From: a virus
DNA: 62,954 nt
Strand: one strand, 5' to 3'
IMG/VR virus record: IMGVR_UViG_3300035703_000093
Span: 1 to 62,954 of that record
This document shows, piece by piece, positions 8,468-15,679 of this stretch; the first letter of the stretch is position 1; the number at the start of each line of letters is the position of its first letter. Under the pieces are notes generated by a model. That model searched no databases. It worked only from the letters and a program-made list of their open reading frames with translations, and had not been told where the DNA came from. The position numbers were made by a program, and so were the translations under genes.

Positions 8468-8820
8468 GCTTCTTCGGGGGTGTTCTGTGGACAATAGTGG
8501 GCGTTTCCTAGCTGATAGTCGCCGCGATCACACGCAGCGCAGCCACGTTTGAGGCTTCTGGCCTTGATCTGCTCGAAGCGACGTGTTTGTAGGGCTTCCA
8601 GCGTTGTTTCTCGTTTCGCGGCGAACTGTGACAGCACAATCAGTGCGTCTCCTAGCTCCTGGTCGAGATCGGCGGCGGTTGCTCGGAGTTCGGGAATTTT
8701 GACGACAGCGCCCGCGATTTTACCCGTTTCTTCGGCGAGTTTGACGGCGAGGCGCTCCAGGGTCTTCTCACCCCATTGTTCCGTGGCAAATTTCAGGATC
8801 TCTGATTCGATGGTCTTCAT
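8464..8820 (-). CDS. MazG-like nucleotide pyrophosphohydrolase with zinc-knuckle tail
   Basis: 118 residues starting at the ATG at 8820, which overlaps the upstream stop. Residues 1-90 form the MazG-like helical fold: LAVKLAEETGKIAGAV supplies the EExxK-type metal site and DLDQELGDALIVLSQFA the ExxD site. Family members hydrolyse NTPs or dNTPs, and in phages may lower (p)ppGpp or modified nucleotides. The last 25 residues (CAACDRGDYQLGNAHYC) look like a small CxxC...HxxC zinc knuckle, not part of the basic fold. Coupled by ATGA overlaps on both sides. Confidence 0.75.
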   Translation of the reverse strand: MKTIESEILKFATEQWGEKTLERLAVKLAEETGKIAGAVVKIPELRATAADLDQELGDALIVLSQFAAKRETTLEALQTRRFEQIKARSLKRGCAACDRGDYQLGNAHYCPQNTPEEA

Positions 8821-9110
8821 GCTTTTTCGGTGGCGGGTTGGTCTGGGGGGCGGGTGTTGAGGCGCAGAATGAGCGATTTGTCCTCGTTTTTCATTGCATC
8901 GAGAGGGTGGCCAACGTGCGGGTTGGCGAGAATGTCCGGCACCGATGATTGGCGCACCCACCCGCCGCGGCAGTCGTAGAAGCTGCCAATGAACACGTTG
9001 GTTTGGGGTTTTTTGCCTTGGAGGGAGTGAACAACGTTTTTCTCGAACTCGTTTTCCGGGGTGAGCACCACCTGGATGGTGCCGTCTTCAATGTAAATGG
9101 CAGTTTTCAT
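8817..9110 (-). CDS. hypothetical phage protein
   Basis: 97 residues from the ATG at 9110; the longer open frame upstream is low-complexity shadow. Contains a short beta-strand-rich start (MKTAIYIEDGTIQVVLTPENEFEKNVV) and a later FIGSFYDCRGGWVR segment. Overlaps both neighbours by four bases. No known family; a small accessory early protein. Confidence 0.65.
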   Translation of the reverse strand: MKTAIYIEDGTIQVVLTPENEFEKNVVHSLQGKKPQTNVFIGSFYDCRGGWVRQSSVPDILANPHVGHPLDAMKNEDKSLILRLNTRPPDQPATEKA

Positions 9111-9520
9111 GGGGTGTCTGCTTTTGGTGTGGCGGGAGTGACTGTGTTGAGGGTGAGGTTGTGGGTGGTGAGGAGGCTGGCGTTGACGACGTTTTGGACG
9201 GTCTGGAGGGTGGAGTCGAGGAGGCGGGTGGTGTGCTCCAGGTGGCGCTCGGTGGCGGCGAGCTGGCCGGTGGAGCCGTGGCCTTCGGTGGGGCGAATGC
9301 CGAGCTGCCAGAGCTGGTCGATGAGGGATTGGAGGTCGGCACGTTCCAAGGTGAGCCATGGGTCGCAGGTCTGAGGCGCTTCTTCCAGCTTCATCGAGCG
9401 CATGGTGACCGTGGTTTCTGGGATGGCGACGCGGTCGGGACTGAGTCGCTGCCAGAGGTGCAATTCGTAACGTCCGAGGAAGGGGTGAGGAGTGAAAGAG
9501 AAATGTGTGGTGGCGTTCAT
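9107..9520 (-). CDS. hypothetical phage protein
   Basis: 137 residues from the ATG at 9520. The start MNATTHFSFTPHPFLGRYELHLWQRLSPD is beta-like, and the middle (LERADLQSLIDQLWQLGIRP) is a helical segment resembling short conserved phage proteins. The C-terminal part is Thr/Asn-rich, and its last residues (LNTVTPATPK) may derive from a dispersed repeat. Coupled to the next gene by ATGA overlap. Confidence 0.6.
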   Translation of the reverse strand: MNATTHFSFTPHPFLGRYELHLWQRLSPDRVAIPETTVTMRSMKLEEAPQTCDPWLTLERADLQSLIDQLWQLGIRPTEGHGSTGQLAATERHLEHTTRLLDSTLQTVQNVVNASLLTTHNLTLNTVTPATPKADTP

Positions 9521-9561
9521 GAAGTGACGAAGGGGTGACAGGATTGACCGCATTGACGGGA

Positions 9562-10215
9562 TTAGATGGCGGTGTGGGCTTGATCGCGGGCGGTGTTGAG
9601 TTCACTCATGGCTTCGTGGCTGCCGCCGGGCAGGTCGGGGTGGCAGACTTTGGCGCGGTCGCGCCATGCGGCGTCGATGACGGCGGGGTCGCGGGTGGGT
9701 GGAATACCGAGCACCGTCCAACAGGTGCGTGCCTGGACATCACCGGGAGCTGGTAGGGCTTCAAAACCGGTGAAGGCGCGGTTGCACTCGCTGACGCCCC
9801 AGCGTTCGATGCTGCGGAGCGCATCGAGTGTGGCAGCGATGCCGGCGATGTTGTCGGCGACGCGGCTCCATTTATCGCAGCACATCACCTTGTCTTTGCC
9901 ATCGAGGCGGAAGTAGATGGCTGCTCCGGGGTCGGCGGGCTCGGGTTGTCCGCTGGAGGGGAGTCCGTCGAGGCGGGTGCGCAGGTTGGTGGAGAGAATA
10001 GCGTCCGGGACGTGGCAGCGGTCGTAATGGGTGCGGCTGTTGAAGCCATCGAGCGCAGATTGGAGGCGTTTCACGGCCTCGGCAATGGTGAGGCGCTGCC
10101 GGTTTTTCCATTGAGATGCACCAGCGTTTTTGATGGTGCCGAATTGAGCGTTGGAGCGCGATGTGGTGCGCTGGTAGCCAGTAGGCCAGGCGAGAGGGTA
10201 GCGAGTGACGGACAT
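9562..10215 (-). CDS. phage J-domain protein
   Basis: 217 residues from the ATG at 10215. The start (YPLAWPTGYQRTT) and the central IYFRLDGKDKVMCCDKWSRVADNIAGIAATLDALRSIERWG block match a well-spread phage protein type ending in a J domain. Residues about 165-217 are that domain, with the signature HPD at 192-194. J domains stimulate host Hsp70 (DnaK) ATPase, so the protein probably recruits DnaK to remodel replication or host factors, by analogy with lambda P. It stands in the early operon near replication genes. Confidence 0.85.
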   Translation of the reverse strand: MSVTRYPLAWPTGYQRTTSRSNAQFGTIKNAGASQWKNRQRLTIAEAVKRLQSALDGFNSRTHYDRCHVPDAILSTNLRTRLDGLPSSGQPEPADPGAAIYFRLDGKDKVMCCDKWSRVADNIAGIAATLDALRSIERWGVSECNRAFTGFEALPAPGDVQARTCWTVLGIPPTRDPAVIDAAWRDRAKVCHPDLPGGSHEAMSELNTARDQAHTAI

Positions 10216-10235
10216 GGGGGCGGGGGTGTGTGGTT

Positions 10236-11081
10236 CTATTCGGCGAATTGGTCGGGTTTGGAGGTGAGGTGCCAGAAGCTGCAACGGGGGCACTCGTAGG
10301 CGCGGAGGTAGGCGGGGCGGGTGTTGCGGCGAGGTTGGCGGCCTTGGGTGCGGTGGTTGATGGCGGTCTGGGCTTCTTTGAGGGTGCCGTAGCAGTGTTT
10401 GGTGCATTGGGTGGTGCCGTCTGGCATCTCGCGATGGAACTGGGGGCCGGCGGGATTGTCGGCGGTGGCGTGGCCGTGGGTTTTGCGCCAGTCGTCGGCG
10501 TCGGCGGCTGCGGCGCGGGTGCTGACGAGGCTGGCCCCGAGGTCGAGGGCGATTTTTTGAGCGGCGGGGGTGAGGAGATAGTGAGGCGGGGCGGTGGCGT
10601 CTGCGGGACGAAACCACTGCCGCCAGAGGTCGAGAGCGCCGTGGGCGAAGGCGTGGAGGTAGGGGAGGTGGTCGTCCTGGGTGACGTAGAGCCGGGACGC
10701 GCCCTCGCGGAAGATGCCTTTGGAGCCGGGGTGGATGCGGACGGCATCGACGGTGAGGGTGATTTCCGGCAGGGGCGCGGGTGGCAGGGGGAAGCGGGAG
10801 AGGTAGTCGCGCACGGGCTGCCATTCGCGCCAGGTGGCGGCCCATGGCTGGGCGTCGATCCAGCGGAGGTAGTCGGTGGGGACGGCGCGGAGGTGTTTGC
10901 CGCTATGGTCGCCGATGGGCATGAAGTCGTCGGGCATGAGGACGCGTCCGCCGTCGGTTTTGACGCTGCGGCGGGCGTGGTAGGGCATGCCGGCCTTGGC
11001 GGCGGCCTGGGTGGGGTCAAACTGAGGGCCGTTGAAGAGCCGGTGGCGGCGGCGGTCGTCGGCGTTGAAGATGGCGGGCAT
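10236..11081 (-). CDS. DUF3820-like protein with C-terminal zinc ribbon
   Basis: 281 residues. Residues about 50-95 (MPIGDHSGKHLRAVPTDYLRWIDAQPW) match the DUF3820 pattern (MPFGKHKGK.l.dvP..YL.W). The last 20 residues (YECPRCSFWHLTSKP) are a CxxC-type zinc-binding end seen in several phage proteins. Function is unknown; the mixture suggests nucleic-acid contact. It precedes the J-domain gene by 20 bases in the same operon. Confidence 0.65.
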   Translation of the reverse strand: MPAIFNADDRRRHRLFNGPQFDPTQAAAKAGMPYHARRSVKTDGGRVLMPDDFMPIGDHSGKHLRAVPTDYLRWIDAQPWAATWREWQPVRDYLSRFPLPPAPLPEITLTVDAVRIHPGSKGIFREGASRLYVTQDDHLPYLHAFAHGALDLWRQWFRPADATAPPHYLLTPAAQKIALDLGASLVSTRAAAADADDWRKTHGHATADNPAGPQFHREMPDGTTQCTKHCYGTLKEAQTAINHRTQGRQPRRNTRPAYLRAYECPRCSFWHLTSKPDQFAE

Positions 11082-11113
11082 GGCGGGGAGTGGGGAATGA
11101 CGAATGCGGAATG

Positions 11114-11692
11114 TCAGGGATGGATGAGGTGGGCGTGTTCTTCGAGGAGTTCGAGCAAGCGGCAGAAGGAGCGGAAGGACAAAGTGCGGCAGAAGGTTTC
11201 GTAAAGCTCGCTGGTGTCTGGGTCCGTGATGAAGGGATAACAGCCACCGGTGCCGGTGGAGTGGTCGTTGTAAACGCGGAGACGGAGCGCCTCGTAGAAC
11301 GGCCTGAGTCTGGCATTGCGCTCGGTGGTGGGCAGATTGCGCATCTTGCCGAAGAAAAGTTGGGGCACGGGGCCTGACAGCTCGGGCATTTCACGCACGA
11401 GTTTTGTAAAGAGCTGGTTGGCAAGTTCTGCGAGGAAGTGTCCGGGTTGTTTGAGTCCGGCCATGGCGCGGCGGTCCACTTGGACCGCGACGCAATAGAC
11501 CTCTCCTGGGGGAGTCTCATGAACGGAGGTGACGCCGATGGAGGACAGCCGGCTCTTGAGGGATTCTATCTGCCGCTGTTTTTCGCTGACGATGCGGTTG
11601 ATGGCGTCGTAACGGGTTTGGGCCTCCTTTTCGGACTCGCGCAACTGGCGGCGGAGGAGTTTGGTTTTGGAGAGATTTTTGGGGCGGCTCAT
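11114..11692 (-). CDS. coiled-coil hypothetical protein
   Basis: 192 residues from the ATG at 11692; the longer frame upstream is antisense-like low complexity. Residues 1-52 are a basic coiled coil (KNLSKTKLLRRQLRESEKEAQTRYDAINRIVSEKQRQIESLK), and the rest is a globular alpha/beta region. No recognised family. The start overlaps the preceding gene's stop by four bases, so they are probably co-translated. Confidence 0.6.
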   Translation of the reverse strand: MSRPKNLSKTKLLRRQLRESEKEAQTRYDAINRIVSEKQRQIESLKSRLSSIGVTSVHETPPGEVYCVAVQVDRRAMAGLKQPGHFLAELANQLFTKLVREMPELSGPVPQLFFGKMRNLPTTERNARLRPFYEALRLRVYNDHSTGTGGCYPFITDPDTSELYETFCRTLSFRSFCRLLELLEEHAHLIHP

Positions 11693-11946
11693 GGTGGTGG
11701 CAGGAGGGTGCGGAGGTGGGCGGTGAGGCGGTCGATGACTTGATGGCCGGTGTCGGTAATCTCGTAGAAGGGACTGTGGGCGCGGCGCGGATCGGGGGAG
11801 GCCTTGGATTGGCTGAGCCAGCCTGCGGCCACCATGGGAGCCAGGTGCTCGGTGGTGAGGCCGGGGATGTTGAGCAAGCCGACCTGCATGCGGCGGTTGA
11901 GGCGTGCGAAACGCAGCAGGGCTTCGAGGGAGAGGTCGCAGATCAT
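11689..11946 (-). CDS. small winged-helix-like protein
   Basis: 85 residues. The order helix - NIPGLTTEHLAPMVAAGWLSQSK - beta hairpin (FYEITDTGHQVIDRL) is that of small winged-helix DNA-binding folds such as PadR/MarR-type cores. Role unknown; it could regulate early genes. ATGA overlaps link it to both neighbours. Confidence 0.55.
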   Translation of the reverse strand: MICDLSLEALLRFARLNRRMQVGLLNIPGLTTEHLAPMVAAGWLSQSKASPDPRRAHSPFYEITDTGHQVIDRLTAHLRTLLPPP

Positions 11947-12218
11947 GGGTGTTTAGTCGGTGTGGGTGAGGAGGGGATGCGGTAGATGTCGTAGCCGCCA
12001 TTTTCTTTGCGTACTTTGAAGGTGGCTCCGGTCAGGGTGGCGACGGCGGCGGCTGTGTGGTAGGCTTTGGAGCGTGCGTGCGGTTGGGTTGGCCTCCAGC
12101 GGAGCACTTCACCCTCCTGCAACTGCTCCAGTTTCAGCCGCAGGTCTGATTTAGGGCTGCCACGCCCGATGATGGGCGGGGCCTCAGCGCGTTCGATGGT
12201 GAATTCTTCTGGCGGCAT
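11943..12218 (-). CDS. small hypothetical protein
   Basis: 91 residues. Carries RGSPKSDLRLKLEQLQEGEVLRWRP and AAAVATLTGATFKVRKENGGYDIYRIP, a pattern seen in short conserved phage proteins with a helix, a strand and a final beta hairpin. Function unknown. Overlaps the following gene by four bases. Confidence 0.55.
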   Translation of the reverse strand: MPPEEFTIERAEAPPIIGRGSPKSDLRLKLEQLQEGEVLRWRPTQPHARSKAYHTAAAVATLTGATFKVRKENGGYDIYRIPSSPTPTKHP

Positions 12219-12223
12219 GGGGG

Positions 12224-12364
12224 TTAACTGCGGCGTGGCGTGGTGTGGGAGGAATCGCGCCAGTTTGGTCGATGGTATGGGTCAGCCCAGACGCGTCCGT
12301 AGGGTGATTTGATGAGGGTCTTGATCCAAGACCTGGGAGAATTTGGCGGCGCGGGAGATTTCAT
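12224..12364 (-). CDS. possible 46-residue protein
   Basis: A short open frame with ATG at 12364 and TAA at 12224 in the operon direction, fitting the gap between two real genes. Sequence is basic and aromatic (WIKTLIKSPYGRVWADPYHRPNWRD). The upstream gap 12365-12396 is a dispersed repeat of the GTTGACGG family. No other evidence. Confidence 0.35.
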   Translation of the reverse strand: MKSPAPPNSPRSWIKTLIKSPYGRVWADPYHRPNWRDSSHTTPRRS

Positions 12365-12396
12365 GACGTGATGGACTGGATTGACCGGAGGGACGG

Positions 12397-13410
12397 TTAG
12401 GAGGCGAAGGGCAGCGGGGTGAAGGTTTGGAAGCCGGCGGCGCAGGGGTGGCCGCCTCCGCCGGGGGCCATGGCGGCGGCGATTTCGGAGACGTTGACGT
12501 GACCGTGCGGGTGGCCTAACTGGCGGCTGCGGAGGGAATAGACGGCGGCCCCGGTGGTAGGATGGATAAACCAGGAAGCGGCAAAGGGCGTGTCGGGGTA
12601 GGCGCGGAGAAGCTCGGTGCAGGCGTCGGAGATGAGGCCGGTGTCGAGGCCGTTGACGGCGGGGATGCGTTTCAACTTCCAAGTTCCAAGTTCCAAGTTG
12701 GGAAGCTGGGAGAAGTCGAGCCAGTGGCAGGCGTTGACGGCGCTGGCGATGATGCAGCCGTCGGCGACGCGGAGGCGGGCACCGATGGCGATGGCCTCGA
12801 TCAACGATGGGTTGTGATTGAGGGGATTGCCAGACAGCAACTTCCACCAAACACCGAATTCTCGCGGAATGCAGCGGAAGAGGTAGGCGTGAAGATTGAG
12901 CGCCTTGGTGGACAGTGGGTGATCCGGCTGTTGGAAGGCGTGGCCGAGATCCCGCCATTCGATCAAAGAGGTGGCTGGGCTTGTGTCGGCGGTTTGGAAA
13001 AAGTGTTTCCATGTCAACCCTGCGCCGGAATGGATGAAGCTAAAAATGGACTTGAAAGGCGGGATTGATTTTTTGTGTCTAAACAGGGGGGTGTCGCCAG
13101 GAGAGTACCCGTGCAAAGGAGAGGCTTTCTCGTGGTGGTCGATGATGGTGAGGGGGATGATGTTGTCCGGGTAGTCCTCCAGGAAGCGGTCGATGACGTT
13201 TTGCGGGGGCGTGTAGTCGAGGTAGGTGAGGGTGTCGCCGGTGTAGAGCACCTGGTCAGCGCCGAGCGGCATTTGGTCGCGGTCGCCGTAATTGACGGGC
13301 TGCGGGTTGATGTGTTCGAGCGCGACTCCTTGTGAGAGCAAGGCATGGCGGGCGATGCAGGCGGCGGCGAAACCGTCGGCGCAGTTGGCGTGGTAGAGGA
13401 GGTGGTGCAT
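12397..13410 (-). CDS. DHH-family phosphoesterase (oligoribonuclease/NrnB-like)
   Basis: 337 residues. The N-terminal DHH domain shows HANCADGFAAA (metal Asp12) and DHHEKA (91-96). The C-terminal DHHA1 domain ends in GGGGHPCAAGF (residues about 317-327). Such enzymes cleave short oligonucleotides or cyclic dinucleotides using Mn2+. In a phage it may recycle nanoRNA or remove signalling nucleotides; the second would counter CBASS or c-di-NMP signalling. Residues about 236-248 (LPNLELGTWKLKR) come from an in-frame dispersed repeat (12671-12705), yet the frame stays open. Confidence 0.85.
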   Translation of the reverse strand: MHHLLYHANCADGFAAACIARHALLSQGVALEHINPQPVNYGDRDQMPLGADQVLYTGDTLTYLDYTPPQNVIDRFLEDYPDNIIPLTIIDHHEKASPLHGYSPGDTPLFRHKKSIPPFKSIFSFIHSGAGLTWKHFFQTADTSPATSLIEWRDLGHAFQQPDHPLSTKALNLHAYLFRCIPREFGVWWKLLSGNPLNHNPSLIEAIAIGARLRVADGCIIASAVNACHWLDFSQLPNLELGTWKLKRIPAVNGLDTGLISDACTELLRAYPDTPFAASWFIHPTTGAAVYSLRSRQLGHPHGHVNVSEIAAAMAPGGGGHPCAAGFQTFTPLPFAS

Positions 13411-13449
13411 GGTGGGAAAGGTGGAATGACGAATGTGGAATGACGGGGA

Positions 13450-13785
13450 TCAGGACAGGAGGATGTGGCGGAGGGTTTCGAGGGTGGCGGCGCGGAGCTT
13501 GGTTTTGGTTTCGGTTTTGCCGTTGGCCTTGGGAACGTCCTCGTTGCGGAGCTTGCCGGTGACGAGGATGCGGTCGCCTTTGGTGAGCTTCATGGCGCGG
13601 TCGCGGACGGGGCCGTAGCAGACGACACCGATGAAGTCGGTGCGCTCCTGGAGCTGCTTGTCCTTGTCGCGCCACTGGTCGGCGACGGCGAGGGTGAAGT
13701 CGCAGCCTTCGCCGGTGTCGGTGACAAAAGGCCGGGGGTCGGCGGTGAGGTGGCCGGAGAGGTGGGTGTCGTTGTGGTCGCGCAT
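13450..13785 (-). CDS. ssb: single-stranded DNA-binding protein
   Basis: 111 residues. OB-fold pattern typical of SSB: start LSGHLTADPRPF, then CDFTLAVADQWRDKD, DFIGVVCYGP, and the closing KGDRILVTGKLRNEDV strand. It lacks the long acidic C-terminal tail of host SSB, as many phage SSBs do. It coats ssDNA during phage replication and recombination. Next to other replication genes in the early operon; a dispersed repeat sits just upstream. Confidence 0.85.
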   Translation of the reverse strand: MRDHNDTHLSGHLTADPRPFVTDTGEGCDFTLAVADQWRDKDKQLQERTDFIGVVCYGPVRDRAMKLTKGDRILVTGKLRNEDVPKANGKTETKTKLRAATLETLRHILLS

Positions 13786-13796
13786 GCTTTTTTAAG

Positions 13797-13826
13797 GGTT
13801 CTCGGTTCGCTGTTCTCGGTTCTCAG
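13797..13826 (-). repeat. R1 heptamer repeat (GGTTCTC-type units)
   Basis: Four to five units of GGTTCTC / GGTTCGC / TGTTCTC fill the gap between the SSB gene and the gene at 13823. Same family as the long array at 19892-20014 and the in-frame copies in the polyvalent gene. Confidence 0.85.
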
Positions 13827-14500
13827 TTGTTGGCGGATTCGAGGGTTTCGATGCGTTCTTCGAGTTTGAGGAGGTGGTTGCGCAGGCCGGAGAGGATGGT
13901 GGCAAGGTCGTTGTCCTTGAGGGGATCAAGCTGGATGCCGTGCTCGATGACTTTGGCCTGGAGTGCCGCGAGGTCGATGTTGTGCGCGGGCTCGGCGGCG
14001 GGTTTGGCGGGCTTCACCTTGTCGATGCCGAGGATCTTGCGCATGCTGGCGATGTTGCCGGCGGTGATGGTGATGGCTTTCTCGGCGAGGTCTTGCGTGG
14101 CTTTGATGGCTGCGGCGTTGTCGGACTCGGTGGCGACGTAGGCTTCATTATCGGCCTGCTGCATCCAGTATTGCAGGGTTGCCCGTTCGGTGAAGGTGAG
14201 GGCGTTGGTGGTGCGGGTGCGCTTGTTGGCCGGGGGTGGTGGGATGGAAGGAATGTGTAGGGTGAGGGCGACGCTGGCCTCGCGGTCCCAGTGCTTGGAG
14301 AGGGCGCGGTTGAGGTAGTCGTGCTGGGATGGACTGGTGAGGATGTCGTAGCTGTGCGGGGTGGTGACTTCGGCGAGGATGTGGTCGTCGCCGATGTGGG
14401 TGACGAGGATGTCGAGCAGGGCGGCGGAGATGAGGGGGCGCTCGGCGTCGATGAGGGCGGCGAGTTTCGGGAAGGCGGTGGCGAGGGGTGTGGGCTGCAT
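13823..14500 (-). CDS. hypothetical early protein
   Basis: 225 residues from the ATG at 14500. The N-terminal 80 residues resemble a small alpha/beta domain (LLDILVTHIGDDHILAEVTTPHSYDILTSPS). The middle is helical (LTFTERATLQYWMQQADNEAY) and the end is coiled-coil-like (LRNHLLKLEERIETLES). It lies among replication genes, but no homology is recognised. The upstream gap is a GTTGACG-type repeat. Confidence 0.6.
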   Translation of the reverse strand: MQPTPLATAFPKLAALIDAERPLISAALLDILVTHIGDDHILAEVTTPHSYDILTSPSQHDYLNRALSKHWDREASVALTLHIPSIPPPPANKRTRTTNALTFTERATLQYWMQQADNEAYVATESDNAAAIKATQDLAEKAITITAGNIASMRKILGIDKVKPAKPAAEPAHNIDLAALQAKVIEHGIQLDPLKDNDLATILSGLRNHLLKLEERIETLESANN

Positions 14501-14553
14501 GGTGCTGTGTAGGGTTGACGGTTGTTGACTTGGTTGACGTTGTTGACGGTGGT

Positions 14554-15087
14554 TTAGGAGGCGGGTTTTGAGGGTGGGAGGGGTTTGGGGAGGTGGCGCT
14601 GGAGGGAAGCGAGGTGGCGGAGGAGTTCGCGGTATTCGTCGGTGCCGGGGGCGATGTTGGCGCTGGCTGCCTCGATGGCGGGGGTGAGCCAGGCCAGGGC
14701 CTCCTCGTTGGTGGCGGGGCGCACGATCACAGCGCGGGCGGCGGGGCGGTGAGAGACGTGGCTGACGATGATCTGGGCGGGGGTGAAAAGCTGGATGAAC
14801 CAGGTGGCCTTGTCCTCGGGGTGCAGTTTGATGAGACGGCCGGTGGGCATGCCAAGGCCGCTGGCCTTGACGATGATGACGGCGGCGATGTGCTGGAGGT
14901 CGCCATTGAGCGGCGGTTCCTCGGTGATCTCCGTGGCGCACTGGCGGCAGTGGGGCGGGTGCTCGGTGAGCAGGTTGAGGAGGGTGGCGGGATCGGTGAC
15001 GGGGTAGGCGTGGTAGACGCCGAGGGTTTTCTCACAGCGGTGGCATTGGCCGCCGCGGAGGGCGAGGAGAGTGGCGGGGGTGAGCAT
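14554..15087 (-). CDS. hypothetical protein with N-terminal zinc finger
   Basis: 177 residues. CHRC (15-18) and CRQC (47-50) form a likely four-cysteine zinc site. Then comes an alpha/beta part (HIAAVIIVKASGLGMPTGRLIKLHPEDKATWFIQLF) and a helical end (EYRELLRHLASLQRHLPKPL). Function unknown. Upstream is an R3 repeat run. Confidence 0.6.
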   Translation of the reverse strand: MLTPATLLALRGGQCHRCEKTLGVYHAYPVTDPATLLNLLTEHPPHCRQCATEITEEPPLNGDLQHIAAVIIVKASGLGMPTGRLIKLHPEDKATWFIQLFTPAQIIVSHVSHRPAARAVIVRPATNEEALAWLTPAIEAASANIAPGTDEYRELLRHLASLQRHLPKPLPPSKPAS

Positions 15088-15091
15088 GGTA

Positions 15092-15136
15092 GAATGAGGA
15101 ATGAGGAATGAGGAATGAGGAATGAGGAATGACGAA
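15092..15136. repeat. R3 repeat run (GAATGAGG / GAATGACGAA units)
   Basis: Five to six tandem copies of an 8-base GAATGAGG unit ending in GAATGACGAA. Further copies of this family lie at 7754-7772, 11093-11115, 13427-13446, 16848-16868, 17504-17532, 28436-28473, 49558-49585, 52144-52181 and 54741-54756, almost all in gaps between genes. Confidence 0.85.
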
Positions 15137-15138
15137 GG

Positions 15139-15345
15139 TCAGGTTTCTGGAGGGGAAGCGGGTTGTTTTTCTTGCTGCCATTCCCGCCCAGCCATGCGGA
15201 TGGCGTCGATGCTGTCGAGCCCGGCCTTGATGAAGAGCGGCACAAACAGCCAGCGTGGACAACCTGCTTCGAGGGCGCAAAAAGCGACGATGAACCAGAG
15301 GGCGGAGATGACTTCTTCGACTTTGGAGGGGGTCCAGGAGCGCAT
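15139..15345 (-). CDS. small membrane protein
   Basis: 68 residues. One hydrophobic helix near residues 12-35 (VISALWFIVAFCALEAGCPRWLFV), with a short basic start and a polar C-terminus. Could be an accessory lysis or exclusion protein; nothing decides this. Confidence 0.5.
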   Translation of the reverse strand: MRSWTPSKVEEVISALWFIVAFCALEAGCPRWLFVPLFIKAGLDSIDAIRMAGREWQQEKQPASPPET

Positions 15346-15391
15346 GGGGAGAGTAGAAGCAGGAGGACGAGCAGGAGTGCCGGTGGTGAGG

Positions 15392-15679
15392 TTATTGGCA
15401 CATGGGGAGATCGGCGAAGGGGATGCCGAGTTCGTGGCAGTGGGTGGTGGCGTGCGGGTGGGAGGCGGGGCGGCGGTGGTGATGGAGGCCGTGGTTGGAG
15501 GACATCAAGCTGCGTGGCAGGGCGTTGAGGCCGGTTTCCGGCATGAGGGAGCCGTCGTCGTCACGCGGGGCGAGATCGGCGGGGACGCAGGGGGCGATGT
15601 CGTGGAGGAAGCAGCCGGAGAGGAGCCGGTGGCAGAGGTGGCAGTTGCCGTCCTGGTCGGTGTCATTGGGGCAGTTCAT
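15392..15679 (-). CDS. Cys/His-rich small protein
   Basis: 95 residues. CPNDTDQDGNCHLCHRLLSGCFLHD and later HHHRR...HPHATTHCHELG suggest metal binding. The start overlaps the preceding replication gene stop (ATGA), which supports a real gene. No family recognised. Confidence 0.55.
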   Translation of the reverse strand: MNCPNDTDQDGNCHLCHRLLSGCFLHDIAPCVPADLAPRDDDGSLMPETGLNALPRSLMSSNHGLHHHRRPASHPHATTHCHELGIPFADLPMCQ

